From: JAENWD01 sp963837165
GTDB lineage: Bacteria; Acidobacteriota; Vicinamibacteria; Vicinamibacterales; JAENWD01
Length of the DNA: 64,000 nucleotides
Assembly: GCA_963837165.1 (NCBI GenBank)
Contig: CAWIMD010000003.1
Location: forward strand, 434,001-498,000
Reading direction: 5' to 3'
Shown: positions 36,609-46,887 of the stretch, piece by piece
Position numbering within the stretch: position 1 is the first letter of the stretch
Layout of the letters: each line of letters begins with the position of its first letter
Translations under genes and position numbers: made by a program
The notes under the pieces: model-generated
What the model was told of the DNA's origin: nothing
Seen by the model: the letters and a program-made list of their open reading frames with translations, nothing else
The model's database searches: none

Positions 36609-37685
36609 CTACGGAATGTGCGTGATCACGCGGGGACCGAGCCTCGTGGCCACGCCGACGGGCAGCCGCCGCCACATGGAAATCGCCATCCGGAACGTCG
36701 GGTTCTTCGGCCCCTGGTCGGGCGGCGCCCCTTGGAGACCTGGGTACTCCCACACGAGCGGCACGGGAACGGCGCCCCACTGCCGTTTGAAGTGGAATGT
36801 CCCTTCGCCGGGAGTCGAGCGGCCGAAGTCGAACGTGCGCTGTTTCGCGGCGACGGCCGCCGCCAGCATGCGCCAGTAGAGCAGCATGTTCGGCGCGCGG
36901 TCGTTGAACGCCCGGAGCGAGGAGGCCCATGGCACTTCGATCGAGTCGCGTCCGGCGAGCGTGATCGACGCCGCGACCGGCTGCGCGTCGAGGCGGACGA
37001 CGAACACCCGGGCGGCCGCGCCGAGCGTACCGACCACCGCCTCGAAGAACCGGCGGCCGTGGATGGGCGTGCCGAGATCGCGCATGTTGTGCGCGAACAC
37101 CGCGTGGAACTCGGGCACGAGATCGAGGCCCCCCTCGACCGTCGTGAAGCCGCTGCGCTCGGCCTTTCGGACCAGGTTCCGCACCTTCCGGTTGAGCACC
37201 GCCCACTGCGCCTCGGTGGACGACGCCAGCGCGAGCTGCATCGAGACCTTGTGCCGCCTCTCGGGCCACGCGGGTGCCCGGCGGCCGACGTGTCGCAACT
37301 CGAGATGCGACAGGTCCCGCGTCCGCGACCACTCGACACCGGCGGCGACCAGAGCGTCGGCAACCTCGGCGTCGGCGGCGGCAATGCCGCCGTAGTTCAC
37401 GTACGGCAGCGACACCGCAAAGCGCCCGAACAGCCGGCTGCGAAACTCGACGAGCGGCAGCCCGCCGACGGCCTGGCGGCCGCGCCGGGCGATCAGGTAA
37501 CAGGTCCGATGCCCGGTCGCCTGCTCGAAGATCCGGCGCCAGGCCCACCGGTGGTAGATCGACGCGTCGTGGCGCGACGCCACGCCGGCATCCCAGGCGC
37601 CGCCGTCCTGCGTCTCCTCGACCGTGACCGGCGCGGCCACGGCCGCCAGGACGGCCGCCTTGGTGAGTGTGGAGCTCGCCGTCAT
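36609..37685 (-). CDS. FemAB/GNAT-like protein, PEP-CTERM-system type (EPS operon B)
   Basis: 358 residues, paralogue of 8241-9302. Conserved blocks: EFRSRLFGRFAVSLPYVNYG, RNLVRKAERSGF, HNMRDLGTPIHGRRFFE, VPWASSLRAFNDRAPNMLLY and FDFGRSTPGEGTFHFKRQWG. Probable acyl or aminoacyl transfer to an EPS component; substrate unknown. ATG 37685 overlaps the deacetylase stop (ATGA). Confidence 0.87.
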   Translation of the reverse strand: MTASSTLTKAAVLAAVAAPVTVEETQDGGAWDAGVASRHDASIYHRWAWRRIFEQATGHRTCYLIARRGRQAVGGLPLVEFRSRLFGRFAVSLPYVNYGGIAAADAEVADALVAAGVEWSRTRDLSHLELRHVGRRAPAWPERRHKVSMQLALASSTEAQWAVLNRKVRNLVRKAERSGFTTVEGGLDLVPEFHAVFAHNMRDLGTPIHGRRFFEAVVGTLGAAARVFVVRLDAQPVAASITLAGRDSIEVPWASSLRAFNDRAPNMLLYWRMLAAAVAAKQRTFDFGRSTPGEGTFHFKRQWGAVPVPLVWEYPGLQGAPPDQGPKNPTFRMAISMWRRLPVGVATRLGPRVITHIP

Positions 37686-38542
37686 GCCGCGCCCCTCGCC
37701 GGGATCAGCAGCCCGAGCCGGCCGAGCACGTCGGCGAGCGGCGCGAAGGGGAAGTCCCGCAGCAGCTGCCGGAGCCTGGGCTCGGTCCGGGACAGATTGA
37801 CGTAGTGCCGGAATCGGCTGACGACGCCCGCGCGCAGCCGGGGCTGCCGCGGGTCGATCTCCCAGGGATGCAGGTAGACGATGGCCGGCTGATCGTCGAC
37901 GACGTTGACGCGCCGGATGGCCCAGCGCGTGGCGGCGTACAGGTACAGACGGAAGTAGCCGCCACCGGCGGCCGGCAGCGTCACCGGCCCGATCGCCACG
38001 GTCGTGGCGGGCACCTCGACAAGCGTCCCGGCGGGTCGGCGATCCAGGTGCGGGTGCCGGGGCGCGCCAGGCATGCCGTACCGGTCGTGGCGGATGGGAT
38101 AGATGCTGGCGTCATAGGCGTAGCCCTGCTCGGCCAGCACGTCGAGCGCCCACTGCGACCCGCGGACCACCGAAAAGCTCGGGGCGCGGTACCCGACCAC
38201 GGGCATCCCGCAGGCGTCCTCGATCGCGGCGCGGGCGCGCGCCAGATCGGCGCCGAATGTCCGGCGGTCCAGCTCGTAGACGAGCCGGTGCGCGAAGCCG
38301 TGCGACGCCACCTCGTGCCCGGCGCCGGCAATCTCGCGCACGAGCGCGGGCTCGCGCGCGGCCACCCAGCCCAGCACGAAGAAGGTTGCCTTCACCCGCT
38401 CCTCGGCGAGCAGATCGAGGAGCCGGCGCGTGTTCGGGACCACCCGCCGCTCGCGCGATTCCCAGCTCGATCGCGCGACGGTGCTGCTGAAGGCGGAGAC
38501 GTGGAAGTAGTCCTCGACGTCGATGGTGAGCGCGTTCACCAC
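37682..38542 (-). CDS. Polysaccharide deacetylase, PEP-CTERM-system type (EPS operon B)
   Basis: 286 residues, CE4 fold, paralogue of 9302-10270. VNALTIDVEDYFHVSAF (catalytic Asp), HEVASHGFAHRLVYE (metal His pair), VGYRAPSFSVVRG, and VYLHPWEIDPRQPR are intact. It should deacetylate EPS amino sugars. Two GTG codons (38542 and 38539) immediately precede NAL; either starts the protein right at the conserved core, two bases after the sugar transferase stop. Confidence 0.9.
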   Translation of the reverse strand: MVNALTIDVEDYFHVSAFSSTVARSSWESRERRVVPNTRRLLDLLAEERVKATFFVLGWVAAREPALVREIAGAGHEVASHGFAHRLVYELDRRTFGADLARARAAIEDACGMPVVGYRAPSFSVVRGSQWALDVLAEQGYAYDASIYPIRHDRYGMPGAPRHPHLDRRPAGTLVEVPATTVAIGPVTLPAAGGGYFRLYLYAATRWAIRRVNVVDDQPAIVYLHPWEIDPRQPRLRAGVVSRFRHYVNLSRTEPRLRQLLRDFPFAPLADVLGRLGLLIPARGAA

Positions 38543-38544
38543 GG

Positions 38545-39939
38545 CTAGGCTCCCTTCCGCTGGATGACCGTCTTGATGGTGGCGAGCATCACGAACAGGT
38601 CGAGCGCGATCGAGAGGTTCTTCACGTAGAAGAGGTCGTACTGGAGCTTCTCCATCGCGTCCTCGACGCTCGCACCGTACGTGTAGCAGACCTGCGCCCA
38701 GCCGGTGAGCCCGGGCCGCACGACGTGCCGTTGACCATAGAACGGGATCTTTTCGGTGAGCGATTGGACGAATTCCGGCCGCTCGGGCCGCGGTCCGACC
38801 AGGCTCATGTCGCCGCGCATGACGTTCCAGAGCTGCGGCAGCTCGTCGAGCCGCGACCGCCGCAGGAAGCGGCCGATCGGCGTGATGCGGGTGTCGTTCT
38901 GGCGCGCCCACACCGCCCCGGTGCCCGCCTCGGCGTTGGCGATCATCGACCGGAACTTGTGGACGGTGAACGGATGGCCGTCGAGGCCGACGCGTGTCTG
39001 GTGGTAGAGGACGGGGCCGGGAGACGAGAGCCGCACCGCGGCCGCGGTGAGCAGCATCAGCGGCAGCGTCAGCACGAGCCCGATCGCCGAGACCGCCACG
39101 TCGAGCGCCCGCTTGCCGGCGAGCAGGCCGCGCGATTTCCGGAAGCCGTCCGAGAAGATCAGCCAGCTCGGGCGCAGGTTCTCGATGGCGATCTTCCCCG
39201 TGTACTCCTCGTACACCGATGTCAGGTGATTGAAGACGACGCCGGCTCCGAGCCGCATCTCGAGGAGATCCTCCATCGGCAGCTTCCCGCGGGAGTCCTG
39301 CAGACTCACGACGACGCGATCGACGTGCAGCGTGCGCACGAGTCCGGGGACGTCGGCGATGCTGCCGCAGACGGCTGGCTGCCCCTCCAGCGCAGGCAGG
39401 CTCGCCTGATCCGGCGCCACGAACCCGACGATGTCCACGCCGAGCGCCGCGCGGCGTTCCCTCAGCTCGCGCGCCAGCTCGAGCGCGCCCGGGCTGGTGC
39501 CGATGATGAGCAGTCGCTCCCGCGGCCGCACGCGGTCCGAGAGCCAGTCCACCAGCACGCGCCAGCTCGCGATCACGACGATCACGAACACGACTGAGAC
39601 CGCGAACACGCCCCGGCCGAGCGTCAGGGCCGGGAAGAGGAAATACATCAGCGCGAGAATCAGGCTCGTCGAGCCGAGCGCCTGGAAGAGCGACACGAAG
39701 AGCCCGCGCCGGTCCGAGAGGTTCCTCAGGTCGTACAGGTCGCAGTAGTAGAGGCACGCCTGGCACACGAGCGCCACGAGCAGCGTCTTCACGGTGCCAT
39801 GCTCGACCCGGAACAGCAGCCGGGCGTGCTCGCCCAGCAGGAGCCAGGTGGCTGCGCCGACCGCGAGCGCGATCAGCGAGGCCTCGAGCAGGACGAGCCC
39901 GACCAGACGCGCGGTGAGGCTGCTGCGGATCGCCTTCAC
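38545..39939 (-). CDS. Priming sugar transferase (polyprenyl glycosylphosphotransferase), EPS operon B
   Basis: 464 residues, intact. Membrane domain with LVGLVLLEASLIALAVGA at its start, CoA-binding-like Rossmann domain with RERLLIIGTSPGA and VDIVGFVAPDQ, then the C-terminal transferase with KRALDVAVSAIGLVLTLPL, FTVHKFRSMIANAEAGTGAV, RLDELPQLWNVMRGDM and SLVGPRPERPEF. It starts repeat-unit assembly on undecaprenyl phosphate. Its unbroken frame is the reference that shows the operon A copy is frameshifted. ATG 39939 overlaps the kinase-like ATPase stop. Confidence 0.93.
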   Translation of the reverse strand: MKAIRSSLTARLVGLVLLEASLIALAVGAATWLLLGEHARLLFRVEHGTVKTLLVALVCQACLYYCDLYDLRNLSDRRGLFVSLFQALGSTSLILALMYFLFPALTLGRGVFAVSVVFVIVVIASWRVLVDWLSDRVRPRERLLIIGTSPGALELARELRERRAALGVDIVGFVAPDQASLPALEGQPAVCGSIADVPGLVRTLHVDRVVVSLQDSRGKLPMEDLLEMRLGAGVVFNHLTSVYEEYTGKIAIENLRPSWLIFSDGFRKSRGLLAGKRALDVAVSAIGLVLTLPLMLLTAAAVRLSSPGPVLYHQTRVGLDGHPFTVHKFRSMIANAEAGTGAVWARQNDTRITPIGRFLRRSRLDELPQLWNVMRGDMSLVGPRPERPEFVQSLTEKIPFYGQRHVVRPGLTGWAQVCYTYGASVEDAMEKLQYDLFYVKNLSIALDLFVMLATIKTVIQRKGA

Positions 39940-40826
39940 GGACGCCCGCCGTAGTACTTGCGCGAGCCGGCCTCGCGCGAGAAGACGGACTCGTCCACGC
40001 GGTTGAGCACGACACCGACAATCCGATCGCGTCCGATGAGCTGCGCGGACCTGGCGGCGCTCTGGTACGGCGTCGACCCGGCGGCGATCACGAGGATGGC
40101 GCCGTCGACGATGCCGGCCAGCAGGTGGGCGTCGGGCAGGAGGCCGAGCGGCGGCGTATCCACGATCACCCAGTTGAACTTCTCGCGCGCCTCGTCCAGC
40201 ACTTCGCGCATGCGGTCGGACGTCAGCACGCTCATCGGATCCGCGTCGGGGCGTCCGGCGGGCAGGATCGTGAGCTGGGGCGACACTTCGACCAGCGTCA
40301 GGCGCCGCACCTCGTCGGCGCGCAGCCCGTCATCGAGGCCCGCGGCGTTCGAGAGGCCGAACAGATCGTGGATGGCCGGGCTGCGGAGATCGCCGTCGAC
40401 GAGCAGGACGCGCCGCCCGTACGACTCGGAGAGCGTCAGCGCCAGATTGGCGGCTGTCAGCGTCTTGCCGTCGCCGGCGAGCGGGCTCGCCACCATGATC
40501 ACCTTCAGGCCGTTCTCGGCCTGCAGGTGGTGCAGCACGGCGGCGAGGCGGCGGTACTGCTCGACGGGGAGCCGTCCGGTCTCGGCGTGCGCGACGGTCC
40601 GCTTCGCCATGTGCGACGCGAGCAGGGTGCGCCCCTCGGGTACCCCGGCAATTGGGGCGTCGGGCATCACCGCGGCCGAAGTCGGCGGCCGCTCCGGCGG
40701 CCGCTCCGGCGTCGGGAATGCCGGCGAGAGCAGCTCGGGAGCCTGGGGCGGCGCAACGGGCTCCGGCTCGGAGGGCGGGCAGGGCCCCGGCGCCGACCGG
40801 CGGCGCGCCTGATCGATGAAGCTCAT
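39936..40826 (-). CDS. Tyrosine-kinase-like ParA/MinD ATPase (CpsD/CapB type), EPS operon B
   Basis: 296 residues. Pro/Ala-rich first 60 residues, then ASPLAGDGKTLTAANLALTL (Walker A), RVLLVDGDLRSPAIHDLFGL (Walker A', with DGD in place of DAD) and WVIVDTPPLGLLPDA (Walker B). The C-terminal tyrosine cluster is reduced to RKYYGGRP. Works with the chain-length protein. ATG 40826 has a GAGTGAG ribosome site; a 42-base gap to the AAA gene upstream holds a run of GGCCGCG repeats. Confidence 0.9.
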   Translation of the reverse strand: MSFIDQARRRSAPGPCPPSEPEPVAPPQAPELLSPAFPTPERPPERPPTSAAVMPDAPIAGVPEGRTLLASHMAKRTVAHAETGRLPVEQYRRLAAVLHHLQAENGLKVIMVASPLAGDGKTLTAANLALTLSESYGRRVLLVDGDLRSPAIHDLFGLSNAAGLDDGLRADEVRRLTLVEVSPQLTILPAGRPDADPMSVLTSDRMREVLDEAREKFNWVIVDTPPLGLLPDAHLLAGIVDGAILVIAAGSTPYQSAARSAQLIGRDRIVGVVLNRVDESVFSREAGSRKYYGGRP

Positions 40827-40868
40827 GAGTCTCACTCGCGCGAGGCGCGGCCGCGGCCGCGGCCGCGC

Positions 40869-41777
40869 CTAGAAGAAGGACGACCGCCGTGGTGGCGCGT
40901 CGTGCGCCAGGGTTCGATTGACGGGGAGCAGCTGCTCCGGCGTCTGGCCGCCTTCGTCGTGGCTACCGTCGAGATCGAAGTCGCGGCACACCGTCCGGAC
41001 GATGCCGGCGCCGATCCGACGCTGCTCGAGCGCGAACGCGCTGACGAGCGCGTTGTCACAGATCACGCTGATCGTCCGCGGAATCCCCTCCGCGTAGCGG
41101 TGCATGAGATCGACGGCCTCGGGCGTGAACAGGTGGGGGTCGTGGCCGCCGGCCACCTTCAGCCGACCGGCGATGTACGCCTGCGTCTCGTCGCGGCTCA
41201 GGGGGCCCAGCGAGCAGCGGAGCGCGATGCGCTGCTTGAGCTGCCGCAGAGCCGGCTCGTTCAGCCGGACCGCCAGCTCGGGCTGGCCGACCAGCACGAG
41301 CGGCAGCAGTTTCTCGGTGGCCGTCTCGATATTGGCGAGCAGGCGGACTTCTTCGAGCAGCTCCGTCGGCAGGCTCTGCGCCTCGTCGATGACGAGTGCG
41401 GTGATGACCCGCAACCGTCGCCGCTCGAGCAGCTCCTCCTCGAGCCGTTTCAGCAGCACGGACTTCGACGCTGCGGCCTCGAGGCCGAGTGAGAAGCCGG
41501 CGGCCAGGAAGTCGAGGAACTCGCCCCGCGTGAGCGTGGGGTTGTTCAGATAGAGAACCCGGGCGGCCCGGCAGGTCTCCGATTCGAGGGCCGCCCGGAT
41601 GAGCGTCGTCTTGCCCGTTCCGGCCTCCCCCGACAGGACCGTCAGCGTCTTGCGGGAGGAGATCCCGTACTCGAGATTGGCGAGCGCCTCGCGGTGCCGC
41701 GGCGTGAGATAGAGGTACCGCGGGTCCGGCCCGAGATCGAAGGGCAGCTCCCGCAGTCCGAAGAATTCCTGGTACAT
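40869..41777 (-). CDS. AAA ATPase, XrtA/PEP-CTERM-locus type (EPS operon B)
   Basis: 302 residues, paralogue of 12581-13552. MYQEFFGLRELPFDLGPDPR, Walker A SGEAGTGKTTLI, Walker B TALVIDEAQSLP, sensor LPLVLVGQPELAV, and the short C-terminal PPRRSSFF. Putative secretion or assembly ATPase of the EPS machine. It begins 25 bases after the chain-length gene. Confidence 0.9.
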   Translation of the reverse strand: MYQEFFGLRELPFDLGPDPRYLYLTPRHREALANLEYGISSRKTLTVLSGEAGTGKTTLIRAALESETCRAARVLYLNNPTLTRGEFLDFLAAGFSLGLEAAASKSVLLKRLEEELLERRRLRVITALVIDEAQSLPTELLEEVRLLANIETATEKLLPLVLVGQPELAVRLNEPALRQLKQRIALRCSLGPLSRDETQAYIAGRLKVAGGHDPHLFTPEAVDLMHRYAEGIPRTISVICDNALVSAFALEQRRIGAGIVRTVCRDFDLDGSHDEGGQTPEQLLPVNRTLAHDAPPRRSSFF

Positions 41778-41802
41778 CAGGCGCAGTCTCCTGTGGGTGC
41801 CG

Positions 41803-43338
41803 TCACGACTGCAGCACCAGCCAGACCACCGTCCCGGCCATCACGAAGACCATGGCGAGACCGGCCGTGGAGAGCAGCAGGCGGCGCGCTCGGCGGCGGC
41901 GGCGCTCACCGGTGGTAACCATCTCGGGCACCATCGCCAGCACCGGCAGCGCGAGCACCGAGACCACCTCGTGGTCGATGGCGAACGTGTCGTTGCGGTA
42001 CTCCGCCAGTGCTGCCAGCAGCAGCCCGAGCGCCAGCCCGCCGATCGCGCCGGCGGCCGCGATGAGGCCGCGGTTGGGGCTGAAGGGCCGCTCGGGCAGG
42101 CGTGCCGCGTCGATCAGCCGGAACTGCTCGCCAATCTGCCGGTTCTCCAGGTCGGCCGCCATCCGCGACGATTCGCTCTTCTTGAGCAGGCTGTTGTACA
42201 GGTCCTGCAGGGTGCCGTAATCGCGCGTCAGCTCGATGAGCTCGGTGCCGCGCGCCGGCGCGGCTTCGGCCTTCGCCTGGTAGGAGCGGAGCACCCCGCG
42301 CAAGCGCCCCTCTTCCTTCTCGCGGCGCGCAATGCGGTTCGTGATCTGCGCGATCTGATCCTGCATGTCGTCGATCTTCCGGTCGTGTGCCGTCTCGGGC
42401 GTCTCCTCGGGGACGACCTGGTCCGGCGAGCCGCCGGCAGCCTTGATCTCCTCCTCCAGGTCGTGGACCATCCGCGTCATGCGGATCACGTCGGGATGCT
42501 GGGGCGTGAGGCGCTGCTTGAGCGCCTGCAGCGTCCGCTCGGCAGCCGCCAGTCGCGCGATCGGCGCGCCGCGCTCCGGCGTGGCCTCGTCGGCCTGCTC
42601 GGGCGGCATCGCCTGAAGGTCGTCGAGATCGCGCTGCAGGTCGTGGAGCCGATCGCGGTCGTGGTTGGCCGAGTCGATGACGGACTGGATCTGGAGCTGC
42701 GTGTTGTTGACCGCGGTGAGGTTCGCGTCCAGCTGGTCGGGCAGCTCACCGGCATGCAGCCGCCGGTACTCCTCGAGCCGGTGTTCCTGGTCGAGGAGCC
42801 GCTGGCGCGCCTGCTCCAGCTGCGACGCGAGGAACTGGCTCGTGCCCTGCGCCAGCTGCTGACGGTCGCGCAGGTTCTCGTCGATGAAGAACTGCGCCAG
42901 CCGTTCCGTCACCTTCATGGCGGTGGTGCGGTCGGTTGACACGTAGGACACGCGGAAGGCGGCGCCGTGGTCCACCGTGACGGAGATGTCGTCGCGCATG
43001 CGCTGCACGACGTCCTCCATCAGGGCCCGCTTGCGCATCTCCGGATAGAGGTCGAGCTCCTGGATGAGCGACTCGAGCTTGGTGCGGCTGAGGATCTGGC
43101 GCGTAATCGTCTGCAGTCGCTGCTCGATCTTCGTGGTGACCGTCGGCTTGATGTAGGACTCGGGCACCTCCTGGGGCTCCACCAGGATCAGCGCCTCCGA
43201 CCGGTACTGATCCGGCAGCAGGCGCCCGATGAGCACCGTCACGAGGGCCACCGTCACGAACGGGAACAGGACGAGCCAGCGGCGCGTCCACAGCGCGGCG
43301 GCAATCTCTTCGGCGCGGTATCGCTTGGTGGGCAGCAC
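41803..43338 (-). CDS. Wzz/GNVR polysaccharide chain-length protein (EPS operon B)
   Basis: 511 residues. Membrane helix near 20-40 (WLVLFPFVTVALVTVLIG), Wzz motif LVEPQEVPESYIKP, coiled coil about 170-410, then NRQIGEQFRLIDAARLPERP ahead of PNRG, and two C-terminal helices (AAGAIGGLALGLLLAALAE and LAMVFVMAGTVVWLVL). Chain length and export control. GTG start at 43338, 7 bases after the beta-barrel stop. Confidence 0.9.
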   Translation of the reverse strand: MLPTKRYRAEEIAAALWTRRWLVLFPFVTVALVTVLIGRLLPDQYRSEALILVEPQEVPESYIKPTVTTKIEQRLQTITRQILSRTKLESLIQELDLYPEMRKRALMEDVVQRMRDDISVTVDHGAAFRVSYVSTDRTTAMKVTERLAQFFIDENLRDRQQLAQGTSQFLASQLEQARQRLLDQEHRLEEYRRLHAGELPDQLDANLTAVNNTQLQIQSVIDSANHDRDRLHDLQRDLDDLQAMPPEQADEATPERGAPIARLAAAERTLQALKQRLTPQHPDVIRMTRMVHDLEEEIKAAGGSPDQVVPEETPETAHDRKIDDMQDQIAQITNRIARREKEEGRLRGVLRSYQAKAEAAPARGTELIELTRDYGTLQDLYNSLLKKSESSRMAADLENRQIGEQFRLIDAARLPERPFSPNRGLIAAAGAIGGLALGLLLAALAEYRNDTFAIDHEVVSVLALPVLAMVPEMVTTGERRRRRARRLLLSTAGLAMVFVMAGTVVWLVLQS

Positions 43339-43345
43339 GGGATCC

Positions 43346-44773
43346 TCAGATGATCGGCACCCAGACCTTCAGCCCGGCGCGGAGGCCGTTCCGGTGGTAG
43401 CCGGCGGGAATGCCCGTCGGCAGCACCACGCCGGACTGGATGTCGTAGCGGTAGTAGAAGTAGTTGACGAACGTCGCGAGGTGTCGCGTCAGCGCGATGT
43501 TCATCGCCGAGAACATCGTCCAGGTCGTGTACGCGTTGTCCTCGCGCCCGCGCCGCAGGCCGACGTGGCCGAACGAGGCGGAACCACCGGCATTGGCGGT
43601 GATCCGCCGCGTGAGGAGGCCGCCGACGCCGAACGTCGCGGAGTCGGCCAGGATGGGCGCGGCGAAGCCGTCGAGGTAGTTGACGCCGCGCGTGTACTGC
43701 GCGCGCGCGGACCAGCTCCGGAGGAATTCGCGCACGAGCGTTGCGGTGCCGTTCACGAACACACGGGTGTGGTTGCCGACCACGTCGGTTCCGAGCGGCT
43801 GATCGGCCAGAATGCTCGAGCCGGTGGTGAAGGCGAACGTCGTGCGACGCCAGAAGGTGAAGCTGCGCGCGTAGTCGACGCCCGCGTCGATCTCGTGCGA
43901 CGTGTACGGAGAGCGGGTATCCAGGTAGTCGTAGCGCCCCATCCGGTACGCGTAGCCGAGGTGCAGGCTCGTGTTGCGCGTGATCTCCCGCACGAACCGC
44001 ACGCCCGCGCGCGCGTCGCTCGTATCGAAGTAGCTGGACGACGACGACCCACTGAAGATCGTTCCGTGCCGCGTGAAGTAGAACGACAGGCTCGAGCGGC
44101 GGCTGAGATCGCGCGTCAGGTTCGCGTTGCTGAACATCCGGTACGCGGCGGCGGGCACGAGCCCGAGATCGAACGTCGGCGTCTCGATCGGGACGTCGAG
44201 ATCGTCCAGCGCCGGCAGATCCGGGAAGATCTGCGCCAGACTGTAGTACGGCACGCGCGCGATCGACTGCGTGACGTGCAGCCGGTTGCGCCGGCCGACC
44301 GGCGTTGAGAAGCCGATGCCCCCCGCGTACGCGGCGCGCGGCGCGTCGGACACCGACGGGTACTGGGACAGCGAGGCGCTGCCGTACGCGTTCAGTGACG
44401 AATGGCGCCATCGGTGCACGTACGACAGCGCCGTCGACGCGCCGTACAGGCCGCTGCTCAGCCCGGCGCCGGTCGATGGCGCCGACGGGAGCAGGCCGGG
44501 CGGCCCTGCGGGCAGCGACACGCTGCCCGGCGGCAGCAGCAGCGGCGCACCGAACCCGCTCAGCCCGTTGTCAGCCACGACGTTGCCGTCGTAGCCGCCG
44601 AAGAGCGACGCCGAGAGATCCAGCGACTCCGTGCGGCTCCCGCCGGGCTCCGCGGCGCCGAACAGCCCCTGGAAGGGGCGGGGCGACAGCGAGCGCTGCT
44701 GGGCGCGCACGGCACGCGCCTGCAGCAGGCACGACGCGAGCACGAGGGCGGCGGCGAGGACCGGTCGACCCAC
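43346..44773 (-). CDS. Outer-membrane beta-barrel protein, PEP-CTERM-system type (EPS operon B)
   Basis: 475 residues. Signal peptide (VLAAALVLASCLLQARA, cleavage near VRA-QQ) and a mature start SPRPFQGLFGAAEPG like the operon A protein. Many amphipathic strands follow (LSFYFTRHGTIFSG, TSLHLGYAYRMGRYDYLD, FVNYFYYRYDIQSG). A cysteine in LASCLL could be read as a lipobox, but it sits within the hydrophobic core and the signal-peptidase I reading is better. GTG start (44773) overlaps the SLBB stop by one base (TAGTG). Confidence 0.85.
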   Translation of the reverse strand: MGRPVLAAALVLASCLLQARAVRAQQRSLSPRPFQGLFGAAEPGGSRTESLDLSASLFGGYDGNVVADNGLSGFGAPLLLPPGSVSLPAGPPGLLPSAPSTGAGLSSGLYGASTALSYVHRWRHSSLNAYGSASLSQYPSVSDAPRAAYAGGIGFSTPVGRRNRLHVTQSIARVPYYSLAQIFPDLPALDDLDVPIETPTFDLGLVPAAAYRMFSNANLTRDLSRRSSLSFYFTRHGTIFSGSSSSSYFDTSDARAGVRFVREITRNTSLHLGYAYRMGRYDYLDTRSPYTSHEIDAGVDYARSFTFWRRTTFAFTTGSSILADQPLGTDVVGNHTRVFVNGTATLVREFLRSWSARAQYTRGVNYLDGFAAPILADSATFGVGGLLTRRITANAGGSASFGHVGLRRGREDNAYTTWTMFSAMNIALTRHLATFVNYFYYRYDIQSGVVLPTGIPAGYHRNGLRAGLKVWVPII

Positions 44774-45446
44774 TACGGCACCACAACGGTATCGCCGGGC
44801 CGGAGCTCGATGTTCTGCGCGAGCTCCTTGCCGTCGGCGACGTCCTTGTAGTTGAACGGCAGGCTCAGCTGCTGGCCCGCTTCGAGTCGCAGAATGCGGA
44901 TGCGCTTCTCGTTCGCGTACTCGGAGAGGCCGCCCGCCATTGAAATGAGCTGCAGCACCGACGTCGGCCCGGTGAGCGCGTACGACCCCGGCTTGGCCAC
45001 TTCGCCGGTGATGAAGACCTTGCGGCTGTTGATCTGCTTGACCACGATCGTCACGTTCGGGTCGTGAATGTACTGCGCCGCGTCGGTCTCGAGCTTCGTC
45101 CGGAGCTGCTCCGGCGTCAGACCGATCGCCACGATGTCGTGCATGAGCGGCAGCGTGATCCGACCGTCTGGCCGCACGGTGACCTGGGCCGACATGTCTT
45201 TGTCGCGCCAGAACATGATGTCGAGCACATCGGCCGGACCGATCTTGTAGCCTTTGGGCACGGGCACGCCGCTCGACATGGCATCCGCGTCGGGCGCGGG
45301 CACCGCGGCGGCGGCGCCGGCAGGCGCCGTGGCCGGGTCCGCAGGGGCGATGGGGGTCGACGCCGGACGCGGGGCGGGCGTCGGAGACTGCGCGGCTGCC
45401 GCGGCGCAGCCGATCAGCCCGATCGCGAGCGCGAGGCTGAATCGTC

Positions 45447-45450
<4 letters not shown>
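44773..45450 (-). CDS. Polysaccharide export protein, SLBB domain, Wza-like (EPS operon B)
   Basis: 225 residues. Signal sequence FSLALAIGLIGCAAAAAQSP includes a possible lipobox (IGC), absent in the operon A copy. Linker rich in Ala/Pro, then GYKIGPADVLDIMFWRDKDM, VRPDGRITLPLMHDIVAIGL and SRKVFITGEVAKPGSYAL (SLBB), ending IELRPGDTVVVP. Forms the EPS exit channel. GTG 45450 overlaps the activator stop (GTGA). Confidence 0.9.
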
Positions 45451-46520
<1,070 letters not shown>

Positions 46521-46635
46521 GATTTGTGAGCCGGCAGCTGAACCGCTGCACCGCGCAGACGTCTGAGCCAGTGCAGACTGCGGGCCAACTCCCAGCGAGA
46601 CCGCACGGCACCAGGTGGACGCGCCAGCGCCGGAC

Positions 46636-46651
46636 TGCGACAAATGTGCCG
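46636..46651 (-). promoter_or_regulatory. Sigma-54 promoter of EPS operon B
   Basis: Minus strand CGGCACATTTGTCGCA fits the consensus TGGCAC-N5-TTGCA at all but two positions, with the invariant GG and GC ten bases apart. It lies about 116 bases before the activator ATG (46520), so the activator would control its own operon. The 367-base gap 46521-46887 holds no gene. It also has CAGACGTCTG at 46556-46565, part of a longer inverted repeat GTCTG/CAGAC (46561-46578), downstream of the promoter where a repressor could act. Confidence 0.6.
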
Positions 46652-46887
46652 TGAAGGCGTGTCGGATCGCGCTCACGCGCGATCGATCAATGACGATGGG
46701 AAGACGTCGCGGCTTAGGTTGTGCGCGGCGGCCGCCGCGCATGGACAGTTGGGCCGGGCCGATCCAGCCGGTGGGCTTGTAGCTATTACACAGTTGTCCG
46801 ATACGTCGATCGGGGCAATTACTTCACATGATGTAGATGTGCGTGACACCCTCGACAATTTGTCACGACAACGGCACAAAAAGCGGC

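Noticed and set aside
46861..46880. Plus-strand sigma-54 element near CGGCACAAAAAGC
   Set aside because: The GG-to-GC distance is 8, not 10, and no plus-strand gene follows.
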